Shown piece after piece: positions 9,538 to 17,336 of a stretch of DNA of 64,000 bases (within the stretch, counting starts at the first letter, position 1; every line of letters begins with the position of its first letter). Made by a program: the position numbers and the translations under genes. This DNA is from Polymorphobacter multimanifer (GTDB lineage: Bacteria > Pseudomonadota > Alphaproteobacteria > Sphingomonadales > Sphingomonadaceae). The notes below the pieces were generated by a model that was given only the letters and a program-made list of their open reading frames with translations, had not been told where the DNA came from and ran no database searches. The stretch is taken from NCBI RefSeq assembly GCF_014205635.1, contig NZ_JACIIV010000003.1, positions 124,001-188,000 of the forward strand. The letters run 5' to 3'.

Positions 9538-10836
9538 CTAGAACGCGCGTCCGAGCCCGATCTCCACTGCTACGCGGGTGTATTGGAAGAGCTCGGTGTT
9601 GGAGGCATTGTGTTCGACCGACAGGCGCACCACCGGCGCCAGCCCGCGAACCGCTGCCTGGCGGAAGGTTCCACCGACCGCGGCGCGGACCAGCCATTCG
9701 CGGCGCGGCTCGGGGAACAGGAACAGCGGCGCGTCCGAAACGAAGCGCCTCGCGGCCAGCGAGCCGAAGACGGTGGTGCGGCCGACATCGCGGAACACCA
9801 ACCCGGACAGCCCCGCCGATGTCGAGGCGAAGGCCGGATCGAGTGCGGTCTGCCGCGCGGCACTGGCGGAGATGGCGGCACCCGAGCGGGGAGCAAGCGC
9901 AAACTCATAGGATGACGCAAGCTGGTAGAGCGTGCCGTCCTGCAGGCCGTTGCGCGGAAAGCGGAGCTGGCTCACGCCGGCATTGAGCGTCACTTGCGCG
10001 GTGCGGCTGACCGGGCGCAACCAATCGAGGCTGACGGACAGGGCATCGGTGAACACCCGGCCGCCGAACCAGCGCCGCTCGCCGCCCAATGATCCGGTGA
10101 GCCGGCCGCCGCTGACCGCCACCCGCTCGAGGCCGATGCGGGAATCGATGCTGATGTCGTTGAACTGGTTCTGGCCATAGAGCCGGGCAGCCCCCGACAC
10201 GCGCGGCAGCAGGTTGAGCCGCGTGCCGATCGGCAGCCGCGCAAAGGCCTGGCCGGTGGCGGCGAGCCCGACGCCCGAGGTGGCCACGGCATCGGGGCTG
10301 AGCTCGATGCTGTCGTTGATGATGCTCAAAGCGGTGGCGCGGTTGATGTTGGTGTCCGGCGCCAGCGCCAGCTCGAAGGTGCCGCCGAGCCGGGCCTGCG
10401 AGCGCAGCGCGGTCTGGAAGCGGTCCACCACCCGCGCCACATCGGGCGGCAGGCCGGCTGCTTGCGCCTGGCGAAGCTCGCGCGACGCGCCGCGATCATC
10501 GCCGAGCGCTGCGAGGATGCGCGCCAGCTCGAGCCGGGGGCGGGCGGCGTCGGGCTGCTCGTCCAGAAGGCGGCGCAGCCAGGCTGCGGCATCGCGGGGC
10601 TTGCCCTGCCGCTCGAGCAGCTGCGCGAGCCGGAACCGCGCTTCGTTGCGAATTGCCAGGTCGGGATCGCCGGCGAGCGCCCGCAGTGCGGCTTCGGCGT
10701 CGGCGATGCTCCCCTCGGCTTCGAGCTGTTGTGCCAGCTTGAACATCTGGGCCGGATTGAGCGTGGCGACGGTGGAGCCCGGCGCGGCGGCCTCCGCAGG
10801 CTGGACCAGAGCTGCCGCCAGCGCGGCTGCCAACAT
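9538..10836 (-). CDS. Slam-like outer-membrane protein (TPR domain plus DUF560-type beta-barrel)
   Basis: The 432-residue protein has a short signal-like start ending AEAAA (about residues 1-18). A helical N-terminal half with TPR-like repeats follows (about 25-150, with AEAALRALAGDP, RFRLAQLLERQGKPRDAAAWL and RLELARILAALGD). After FELALAPDTNINRAT (about 165) comes a C-terminal half of alternating beta strands ending in an aromatic residue (VEIGLGRAF). TPR plus 14-strand barrel, the APDTNIN motif and a terminal Phe are the hallmarks of surface lipoprotein assembly modifiers (Slam), which move lipoproteins to the cell surface. It lies nine bases after the lipoprotein gene at 10846 on the same strand, the classic Slam-client arrangement. 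The ribosome site is weak (AGG, eight bases). The call is by motif and context. Confidence 0.8.
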   Translation of the reverse strand: MLAAALAAALVQPAEAAAPGSTVATLNPAQMFKLAQQLEAEGSIADAEAALRALAGDPDLAIRNEARFRLAQLLERQGKPRDAAAWLRRLLDEQPDAARPRLELARILAALGDDRGASRELRQAQAAGLPPDVARVVDRFQTALRSQARLGGTFELALAPDTNINRATALSIINDSIELSPDAVATSGVGLAATGQAFARLPIGTRLNLLPRVSGAARLYGQNQFNDISIDSRIGLERVAVSGGRLTGSLGGERRWFGGRVFTDALSVSLDWLRPVSRTAQVTLNAGVSQLRFPRNGLQDGTLYQLASSYEFALAPRSGAAISASAARQTALDPAFASTSAGLSGLVFRDVGRTTVFGSLAARRFVSDAPLFLFPEPRREWLVRAAVGGTFRQAAVRGLAPVVRLSVEHNASNTELFQYTRVAVEIGLGRAF

Positions 10837-10845
10837 GCCGCGCGC

Positions 10846-12798
10846 CTACCGAAGCCGGCCGACGATGACGCCCTGTCCGACGACGGTGGTGGCAAAGGCG
10901 GGCGTCGTCACGGTGAAGGACGCGCCGATCTCCTCGCCGGTCGGGCCGAAGAACGTCCCCCGCAAGGCGCCACTGGTGTCTGCGCGGCCGCCGATGCCCG
11001 CGGTGAAATGATCGAGGAACGCGATGGCAGCGCCGATGCGCCCGTCGGTGAAAGAAAGTCCATCGAGGCGCGCGGTTTCGCCGGTCCGGGCGTTGGTGAT
11101 GTCGTGCGTCATGCCGCCCGTGAAGCGTTGCGCGGCCCAGTCGAAGGCCAGGTTGGCGGTGCCCTGCAGTGTAAAGCGGTCGGCGGCTTCGCCGGTGCCC
11201 ACTGCACTGCCATAGGACACGCCGGTGTAGGTGCCGGTGCCCTGGCGGGGCAAATTGTCGGCGAAGGTGCGCAGGCCCCAATAGCCGGAGCGGTCGACCC
11301 GGCCTGTCGTGGGCACGCGGGTCTCGATCAGGGCGAAGCTGGTGTAGCTGAGGAACAGCTCATCGTTCGTCTGCGCGGCGTTGTAGACGCGGTAGAGCCG
11401 ATCGGAGCTGCCGTCGGAGATCCTGTAGGTGGTGAAGCGGGCATTCGATTCGGCCGCCACGCGGTTGCTGGCCGAAAGCGTGCGGCCGTCGCCGAGCGCG
11501 ATGGTGCCGGCCGCTGGATCGATCCCGGCTTCGAACACGATGCCGGTCGGCTCGAATGTCGGCATCGTGAAGCGATCGGTGAAGCCGGGCTGGGCTGCGC
11601 CGAAATAGGTGATGCCCGCCTGGTTGCCGACAAGCTTGATGGCGCCGTCGTTCAACCCGGAGACGAGCGTTGCAAGGCTTTCGGGCGGCGGTGCTGTTTC
11701 GCGCGGCGAGCCGACGATCACGCCCAGGAAGCTCGTGCCGGCGCTGCTGTTGCTGCCACCCAGGGCGAGGCCGACTTCCGTTCCGTTGACCCCAAACATG
11801 CCGCCCTCCGCGGTGCCGGCGAGGCCTTGCACGATGCTCTCGCCGCGGAAGTCGAAGCTGCCCGCCAGTGCATTTCCGGTCGATGCCAGCGTGCCGCTCG
11901 CTGTCAACCGACCGGGCCGCTGCAAGGGGATCTCGTTCGCCGACAGCGCGAGCCGGCTGTTGGTAGCCAACTGGGCGGTCCATCGGTTCGTGGTGAAGTC
12001 GATCGACAGCAGGCCGCTGCCGACCGTTCGCGCCGTGCTGCCGATCGCCACCAGCTGCCCTTCGAGACCGACCCCGAAGTTGACCGTGCCCGACAGCAGC
12101 CGGTTTTCCGGCGCGATGCCAAGCACAAAGGCGTTCAATTCGACGGTTGCGCTCGTGCCCATGGTTTCGCTGCGTTCCCACAGGCCGCCGATCACCGAGC
12201 GGGTTCGCAGGCTGAAGCCGGCGCCGACGCGGGTGATGACCATCCGGTCGGTCGTGGTGCCATCGGTCGTGCGGTAGCCGATCGATTGAAAAGTCGAGGT
12301 CGCATTGTCGGTCTGTGAGGAGGTGAAGACCGCGGTGTCGGTGCCGGTCGACACCACATAGGCGTTGCGATCGGGATCCAGTGCGAATGTCAGCGCCGGC
12401 CGGACGATCGTGGGCGCCGCCGTGACGGCGCCGCGCGTGTAGGTAAGCCGTGCGCTTTTCGTCTGGAAGGTCTCGGCGAGGGGGACCAGCTGGTCGAAGG
12501 TGGTGTTGCGCGGTGCTGGTGTGGGGGTGGGTGTTGGCGTTGGCGTCGGAGCGGGCGTTGGGGTTGGGGTTGGGGTTGGGGTTGGTGCAGGCGGCGGCGT
12601 CGGAGTGGGTGCCGGCGTTGGGGTTGGAGTTGGTGCGGGCGTCGGAGTGGGTGCAGGCGCAGGCGTCGGCGCGGGGCTTGGCGGCGGGGCCGGCAGCATG
12701 CCGATGCCGCCGCCGCCTGTTCCGCCCGTGCCGCCGCCCCCACACGCCGCGAGCATGAGTGGCAGGACAGAAGCCCCCAAAAGCAGATAGCGCGACAT
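10846..12798 (-). CDS. TbpB-like bilobed surface lipoprotein, putative Slam client
   Basis: The 650-residue protein starts at ATG 12798 with GGGAG five bases upstream. It has a lipoprotein signal with lipobox LAAC (Cys19), a Gly-rich stretch (20-33) and an Ala/Thr-Pro repeat linker (36-96), which would span the cell surface. Two similar halves follow. Each ends in a barrel-type segment with a GxF-FG-xGxE(V/I)G signature: GGMFGVNGTEVGLAL near residue 333 and GTFFGPTGEEIGASF near residue 614. Each signature is preceded by strands such as LSIDFTTNRWTAQL or LAFDWAAQRFTGGM. This repeated handle-and-barrel design is that of transferrin-binding protein B and related Slam clients. The ligand is unknown, and no TonB-dependent receptor lies in the window. 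It is the first gene of the operon, with a candidate promoter just upstream. Confidence 0.75.
   Translation of the reverse strand: MSRYLLLGASVLPLMLAACGGGGTGGTGGGGIGMLPAPPPSPAPTPAPAPTPTPAPTPTPTPAPTPTPPPAPTPTPTPTPTPAPTPTPTPTPTPAPRNTTFDQLVPLAETFQTKSARLTYTRGAVTAAPTIVRPALTFALDPDRNAYVVSTGTDTAVFTSSQTDNATSTFQSIGYRTTDGTTTDRMVITRVGAGFSLRTRSVIGGLWERSETMGTSATVELNAFVLGIAPENRLLSGTVNFGVGLEGQLVAIGSTARTVGSGLLSIDFTTNRWTAQLATNSRLALSANEIPLQRPGRLTASGTLASTGNALAGSFDFRGESIVQGLAGTAEGGMFGVNGTEVGLALGGSNSSAGTSFLGVIVGSPRETAPPPESLATLVSGLNDGAIKLVGNQAGITYFGAAQPGFTDRFTMPTFEPTGIVFEAGIDPAAGTIALGDGRTLSASNRVAAESNARFTTYRISDGSSDRLYRVYNAAQTNDELFLSYTSFALIETRVPTTGRVDRSGYWGLRTFADNLPRQGTGTYTGVSYGSAVGTGEAADRFTLQGTANLAFDWAAQRFTGGMTHDITNARTGETARLDGLSFTDGRIGAAIAFLDHFTAGIGGRADTSGALRGTFFGPTGEEIGASFTVTTPAFATTVVGQGVIVGRLR
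12511..12693 (-). repeat. Low-complexity Ala-Pro/Thr-Pro coding repeat
   Basis: This stretch inside the TbpB-like lipoprotein encodes residues 36-96, nearly all alternating Pro with Thr or Ala. The DNA is built of repeated six-base units related to ACCCCA/ACGCCA (read on the minus strand). Such runs can change length by slippage, so the reach of the lipoprotein head may vary between strains. On the plus strand the same DNA reads as a Gly-Val run, which is an artefact. Confidence 0.85.
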
Positions 12799-12822
12799 CA
12801 ATGCTCCCGTGTTCCCCACATA

Positions 12823-12850
12823 TTGGTATCGCGTGCGGCTTGCGTGTCAA
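12823..12850 (-). promoter_or_regulatory. Candidate sigma-70-type promoter of the lipoprotein-Slam operon
   Basis: On the minus strand a perfect TTGACA (12850-12845) is followed after 16 bases by TACCAA (12828-12823), about 25 bases before the lipoprotein ATG. The -35 box is strong and the -10 weak. No Fur-type box was recognised near it. Confidence 0.4.
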
Positions 12851-12938
12851 TCTGGCCTTCAGCAGGCAATGGAATTGCGCCGGGACGTCCCTCCGTGGAA
12901 GACTTGCTCGGGGTTTTTGCCGCGTCTAACGCAGCGGC

Positions 12939-13604
12939 ATGAGGACGCGCATCAAGATCTGCTGCATAGCATCGCCCGAGGAAGCCGAACTCGCCATTGC
13001 CGCGGGTGCCGATGCACTCGGTCTGGTTGCGGCGATGCCCTCCGGCCCCGGCCCAATTTCTGACGACATGATCGCGCGCGTCGCAGCGCAAGTCCCGCCA
13101 CCCGTGGCGACATTCCTCCTGACCAACGAGACCAGCGCCGAGGCCATTGCCGATCATGTGCGCCGCACCGGTCCCACCGCCGTTCAGGTGGTGAACCATA
13201 TCGCACCCCTGGAAGCCGCCCGCCTGGCGAAGCTGGTTCCCGCCACACGGCGGGTTCAGGTCATCCATGTGGAGGATGCCGGCGCGCTCGATCTGATCGA
13301 CGCATATGCTCCGCACGTCCATGCCTTCCTGCTCGACTCCGGCCGCCCAGGCCTTGCGGTGCCGGAGCTGGGCGGCACCGGGCGGGTGCACGATTGGGAC
13401 GTCAGCGCCAGCTTTGTCGTCAGGAGCAAACGGCCCGTGTTCCTTGCCGGCGGCCTCAACGCCGGCAACGTCGGCGATGCGATTGCCAAGGTGCGACCCT
13501 ATGGCCTCGACCTGTGTTCAGCGCTGCGCACGAACGGGGCGCTCGATGCCGGCAAGCTGCAGGCTTTCATCGATGCGGTCGCGCGCGCCGACATGGCGCG
13601 TTGA
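12939..13604 (+). CDS. Divergent TrpF-like (phosphoribosylanthranilate isomerase family) protein
   Basis: The 221-residue TIM-barrel protein resembles TrpF, which isomerises phosphoribosylanthranilate in tryptophan synthesis. It starts MRTRIKICCIASPEEAELA, where TrpF has KICG; the catalytic cysteine is kept. AIAAGADALGLV, FLLDS (catalytic aspartate), GGTGRVHDW and FLAGGLNAGNV also match. The last phosphate loop, usually SSGxE-PGxKD, reads CSALRTNGALDAGK here and is clearly altered. There are no trp genes nearby. It may be a true but divergent TrpF or a paralogue acting on another phosphosugar compound. Its gene is divergent from the lipoprotein-Slam operon and ends 34 bases before the convergent CYTH-CHAD gene. 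Confidence 0.75.
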   Translation: MRTRIKICCIASPEEAELAIAAGADALGLVAAMPSGPGPISDDMIARVAAQVPPPVATFLLTNETSAEAIADHVRRTGPTAVQVVNHIAPLEAARLAKLVPATRRVQVIHVEDAGALDLIDAYAPHVHAFLLDSGRPGLAVPELGGTGRVHDWDVSASFVVRSKRPVFLAGGLNAGNVGDAIAKVRPYGLDLCSALRTNGALDAGKLQAFIDAVARADMAR

Positions 13605-13637
13605 CGCCACGAAAACGGCGGTGACCAGGATTGCGCG

Positions 13638-15077
13638 CTACCAGAAACGTTTGGCATCGATCAGGCTCTCGAAGGCCCGCGCGGCCTTGCGGATCGTTTT
13701 GCGGCGGGGCCCTGGAGGGGGGTCGGCAGAAACCGCAATCCCCAGGCCGGCCAGCACGAGAGGCGCAGTCGCCATATCGTTCAAGGTGCCGAGGTGGCTT
13801 TGCACATCCTCCAGGGCGTCACGGAAGCGCTTGTACAGCCGCGTCGACTTTTTGGCGGTGAACAGGCTGCCCAGGAACTCGGTTGCATAGCGCAATTTTT
13901 TGGCGGCAATCCGCGTTTCGTGCCGGTCTTCATCGCTGATCTCGGCAAGGTCGGCACCTTTGCGCTTGAGCGACCGGCGCAGCTTGCGCAGCTTTTCCGA
14001 AGCAAAAGCCTCGATGGCTTGCTCTCGCGCTGCCGAAGTGCTTGCGGCCGTGCGCCACGCGCCGACGGTCAGCCACTCGCAAATGTCGAGAATGATCCGG
14101 CGGCCTTCGACATCTTCGAGCCTGGCAAGCACCGCGGCATAGGCACCATCGCGCGCCTCCACCACGCGACATCGCTGCTCGGCGGTCAACGAGGTTTCGA
14201 GGAGAACATCCAGATCGCGTGCCTTGCCCAGCACTGCCGCAAGCGCTCGCACGTCGTCACGCAAGGCGGCAAAACGATCGTCGGTGGCAACGTCCTTGAA
14301 AAGCGTCAGTGCCGAGCGCAGCCGGCGCAGTGCTACCCGCGTCTGGTGGAGCGCTCCGGGGTCCGAGGTTTCGAGCAGAACGGCCTCGTTCATCCGGTAG
14401 TGCCGCATGCACGACGCCATGATCACCTCGAAGGCCGCTTCTACCGTCATCGCTCGGTCAAGGACGATTGGTTCTGCCTTTGAAGCAGCGGCATCGGTGT
14501 CGGCGTCGCACAGACGGTAACCGCGTTCGGATTTGGTCAATATGCCCAGGCGCAAAGGCACCACGACATCGAGTTCGCGCGCCAGTGCGAACAAGCGTGC
14601 TATCGAGCCACGACGCAACTCGAATTCGATTTCATTGAGCGGCTTCGTGAGCCCGCCCCGGCAGACATTTCCAACGTCGATGGCACATTCGACCTCGGTG
14701 GCTTCGTCCGCCAGGATTGCCGTGGTTCGATCCACCTCGGTGCGAAACTTCTCCTCGATCTTGCCGAAGCCTGCCACCGGGTCGTCCGGTGCGATCACCG
14801 GAATGTCGCCAGCAATTTCACACTCGCTTTCGGCTCGGTTGAACAGCCCGGCGCCGTTGGCATCAGACTTCAGTGTCTGCAGTCGGCGCTCGCCATCATG
14901 GCGTATGCGCAACGAAAACCCCGCTGCGCGCAAGTCATTGTCCGCAGTGTCGAAATACACGGATCGCAGCGATCTGGTCTGGGAGACCTTGCTCGCTGCA
15001 GCAACGGCCGCGCGGAGCCGCTCGGCATCGCGACTGCGAAATTCGAGTTTGAGTTCAATTTCTCGTGGGGTTTTCAT
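13638..15077 (-). CDS. CYTH and CHAD domain protein (triphosphatase family)
   Basis: The 479-residue protein starts at the ATG giving MKTPREIELKLEF, with GAGG five bases upstream. The N-terminal CYTH domain (about 1-200) has the diagnostic ExExK motif (EIELK), VYFDTADNDLRAAGFSLRIR and EVDRTTAIL, the charged tunnel that binds triphosphates with metal. Members such as YgiF hydrolyse inorganic triphosphate. The C-terminal CHAD domain (about 215-475) is all-helical with many conserved His and Arg/Lys (MRHYRMNEAVL, HQTRVALRRLRSAL, HETRIAAKKLRYATEFL), a known polyphosphate-binding surface. So it probably acts on, or binds, polyphosphate or triphosphate in the cytoplasm. It is divergent from the membrane protein gene at 15240. 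Confidence 0.9.
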   Translation of the reverse strand: MKTPREIELKLEFRSRDAERLRAAVAAASKVSQTRSLRSVYFDTADNDLRAAGFSLRIRHDGERRLQTLKSDANGAGLFNRAESECEIAGDIPVIAPDDPVAGFGKIEEKFRTEVDRTTAILADEATEVECAIDVGNVCRGGLTKPLNEIEFELRRGSIARLFALARELDVVVPLRLGILTKSERGYRLCDADTDAAASKAEPIVLDRAMTVEAAFEVIMASCMRHYRMNEAVLLETSDPGALHQTRVALRRLRSALTLFKDVATDDRFAALRDDVRALAAVLGKARDLDVLLETSLTAEQRCRVVEARDGAYAAVLARLEDVEGRRIILDICEWLTVGAWRTAASTSAAREQAIEAFASEKLRKLRRSLKRKGADLAEISDEDRHETRIAAKKLRYATEFLGSLFTAKKSTRLYKRFRDALEDVQSHLGTLNDMATAPLVLAGLGIAVSADPPPGPRRKTIRKAARAFESLIDAKRFW

Positions 15078-15239
15078 GCAAGCCTCGCGGAAGGAAACGC
15101 AAGCGGCTCGATCGGGTTCCGCAGGGCCGCCGCCAGGTGAAGGGCATGCGCCGTTCACTCGATACAATGTGCTCGCCTGCGCTACCAGTCGGAGCGCCCG
15201 TGCCGCGGTGACGCGACGGGGCCGGCCGCCTGCTCGACA

Positions 15240-16406
15240 ATGCCAGGCACTTCCCTCAATGTCTGGCCCATGAAATCCTTGTCGCACGCTCAGCCTCTGG
15301 CCTGGCCGTTTCTGGCCTGGCCGGCCGTGGTGCTGGCCGGGGTTGCAGCACCGAGCCTGGCGATGCTGATGCTTGTGGATGCGCCGGCGCCGGCACCTTT
15401 GGCCCTGGTTGGCGGCCCCATATTGGCCGTGGGCCTGATGGGCGTCGGCATGATCGCCGCGGCCATTGCAGGGCGCCTGTGGATCGGCATCCTTCTTGCC
15501 CTGATGACCGGGGCCGGCCTCTTGCTGTTGGCACGTGCGCTGGGCATGCCGGCACTGCCACACCCCTTCTCGACCGGGCTTGCCTTCATCATCGCCAGCT
15601 TCAGCTTTGCCGCGCGAGGCACCCTGTTTGCCCGCACGGCATCCGCCGCCGCTTGCAATCGGGGCTGGTGGATCGCCGTGTTCGTGGTTGCCGGCGAGGC
15701 GGCGATGCTGTTGACGGCCTCGGTACTGCCGGGCGCCTTGCCGGACTGGCTTCTGGTCCTGCTGCCGGCGCAATGGGCCAGCGTTGCGATCCAGACGGCG
15801 CTCACCGGGACCGGCACGCGCGCGGCAAGTTCGGCGTTGCTCGCCCTCGCCGGCACCGCGGTGGTGACGCTGTTGGTGGCCCGGTTATGGCCACGCCGCT
15901 GGCCTTATGCGCTGATGTTCACGGCGTGGCTCGGCCTGTCCGCACTCGTCTGGCACCGTCCCGGCCCGCCGATGCCGCGCGCCGATCTCGCCATGGCCGC
16001 GGCATCGGCCGGGCCGATCGCTCCCATCGCGCTTGCACCCCCCGATGCCGCAACCGCCAGCGCGCTCGCCCGCGTTCGGCGCCAGCTCGAAAAATGGCCT
16101 GCCGCAGCGGAACCGGACTTGACCCAGCGCGCGCGCAACCTGCTGCTGATCGCCGCCGTGCCCGATCTCTACGACACCGAACCGCTGCAATCCCACCTGC
16201 CACTGCTGGTGGCGGCCGAATTGACCGCGCGGCTGCCCGCCGACAGGCGCGCCGCGATCCTCGCTGCCATTGCCGCAGACCCCACGGGCGGCAGCGTCGC
16301 TGCTCGTGAAACCCTGCCGCTATTGGGGTTGCCGGCCAATGTGGGGGATGAAGCACCGGTGCGGAACCGGATGGGGTTGTATGCAACACGGTTGCACGAA
16401 GAATAG
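15240..16406 (+). CDS. Unrecognised multi-pass membrane protein with soluble C-terminal region
   Basis: I recognise no family. The 388-residue protein has about seven hydrophobic segments between residues 25 and 245 (for example FLAWPAVVLAGVAAPSLAML, GLAFIIASFSFAARGTLFA, LLALAGTAVVTLLVARLW). A soluble, Ala-rich helical tail follows (about 255-388) with LARVRRQLEKWPA and AELTARLPADRRAAILAAI. No catalytic motif is visible. The start at 15240 lacks a clear ribosome site, and an ATG at 15270 (MKSLSHAQPLAWPFLAW) is equally possible. It is divergent from the CYTH-CHAD gene across 162 bases and precedes the extensin-like gene on the same strand by 134 bases. Confidence 0.6.
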   Translation: MPGTSLNVWPMKSLSHAQPLAWPFLAWPAVVLAGVAAPSLAMLMLVDAPAPAPLALVGGPILAVGLMGVGMIAAAIAGRLWIGILLALMTGAGLLLLARALGMPALPHPFSTGLAFIIASFSFAARGTLFARTASAAACNRGWWIAVFVVAGEAAMLLTASVLPGALPDWLLVLLPAQWASVAIQTALTGTGTRAASSALLALAGTAVVTLLVARLWPRRWPYALMFTAWLGLSALVWHRPGPPMPRADLAMAAASAGPIAPIALAPPDAATASALARVRRQLEKWPAAAEPDLTQRARNLLLIAAVPDLYDTEPLQSHLPLLVAAELTARLPADRRAAILAAIAADPTGGSVAARETLPLLGLPANVGDEAPVRNRMGLYATRLHEE

Positions 16407-16540
16407 TCGCCAACGAAACTGCCGTGCGCCTCCTGATGCCTTGCACTTCTGAACCTGAGTTTCGGAATACTCGTGCTTGGCAAGAGTGTGGCACAACAGC
16501 GCGGTGGTAACGCATCAACACTCTACGTCGTTGGGACGAG

Positions 16541-17275
16541 ATGTTTCCTGACCATAATCTTCCCGCCGCCCGTTCGGGTGCCCGCACGCTCTGGATGGTC
16601 CTAGGAGCCGCATTGCTGCTTACCGGCTGCCAGGGCTCGCGGCTGGTCCGCGAATTTCCACCGACACCCCTGGCGCTCGATGCGCCGATCGGCTTGGCAA
16701 CGAGGAGCAAGCTCGTGGCGCTCGGCGGCGACACACCGCGCTGCCTTGCCCTGCTCGATGCCGGCGGCGTGCGCCACAAGGTGCTTCCGCCGGTGCGGCA
16801 GGACCAGTGCGGCTATGAGGATGGCGTGCGGCTTGAGCGCGGCGGCGCGTTGCCGGTGGCGTTCAATCCCGGCGGGCTGGCGGTTGCCTGCCCGGTCGCG
16901 GCAGCGCTGACCATCTGGCAGCGCGAAATCGTGCAGCCGGCGGCACAACGCCATTTCGGCAGGGCCGTGACCGGCATCGATCATTATGGCAGCTTTTCCT
17001 GCCGGCGCATCAACGCGCGCAGCACCGGCGATTTCAGCGAGCACGCTTCCGCCCGCGCCATCGACATCGCCGGCTTTCGGCTTGCCGGTGGCGGCAGCGT
17101 GACGGTGCGGCGGGACTGGAACGGCGAGCCTGCACGCGCGGCCTTCCTGCGCGACGTGCGCGACGGCGGCTGCCGGCTGTTCACGACCGTGCTGTCACCG
17201 GACTATAATGCCTCGCACGCGGACCATCTGCATTTCGATCACGCGAAGCGCGGCTTCGGGGGGTTCTGCCGTTAA
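16541..17275 (+). CDS. Extensin-like C-terminal domain lipoprotein
   Basis: The 244-residue protein has an N-terminal hydrophobic segment ending in a lipobox (LLLTGC, Cys near residue 28), so it is probably a lipoprotein. It then carries the Extensin-like_C (DUF) family core: CGYEDGVRLERGG, the ALTIWQREIVQPAAQRHFG helix, IDHYGSFSCRRIN with paired cysteines, FSEHASARAIDIAGF, and the C-terminal HADHLHFDHA. The EHA-x-x-AIDI and DHLHFD motifs look like metal-dependent D,D-carboxypeptidase-type sites, so a role in the cell wall is plausible. It sits 61 bases upstream of the cyclic glucan synthase gene on the same strand. Confidence 0.85.
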   Translation: MFPDHNLPAARSGARTLWMVLGAALLLTGCQGSRLVREFPPTPLALDAPIGLATRSKLVALGGDTPRCLALLDAGGVRHKVLPPVRQDQCGYEDGVRLERGGALPVAFNPGGLAVACPVAAALTIWQREIVQPAAQRHFGRAVTGIDHYGSFSCRRINARSTGDFSEHASARAIDIAGFRLAGGGSVTVRRDWNGEPARAAFLRDVRDGGCRLFTTVLSPDYNASHADHLHFDHAKRGFGGFCR

Positions 17276-17336
17276 GGACGCTTGCCCCGGCCGCCAGCAC
17301 TAGGCGCGAAGGGCAAATGCACGCTAGTGATGGCGG

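Noticed and set aside
12500-12700. Possible CRISPR-like repeat array
   Set aside because: The repeats are six-base units in a coding frame (Pro linker), without spacers or cas genes.
12500-12790. Plus-strand frame coding a Gly-Val repeat
   Set aside because: It is the reverse side of the Ala/Thr-Pro linker of the lipoprotein; no start site and no family.
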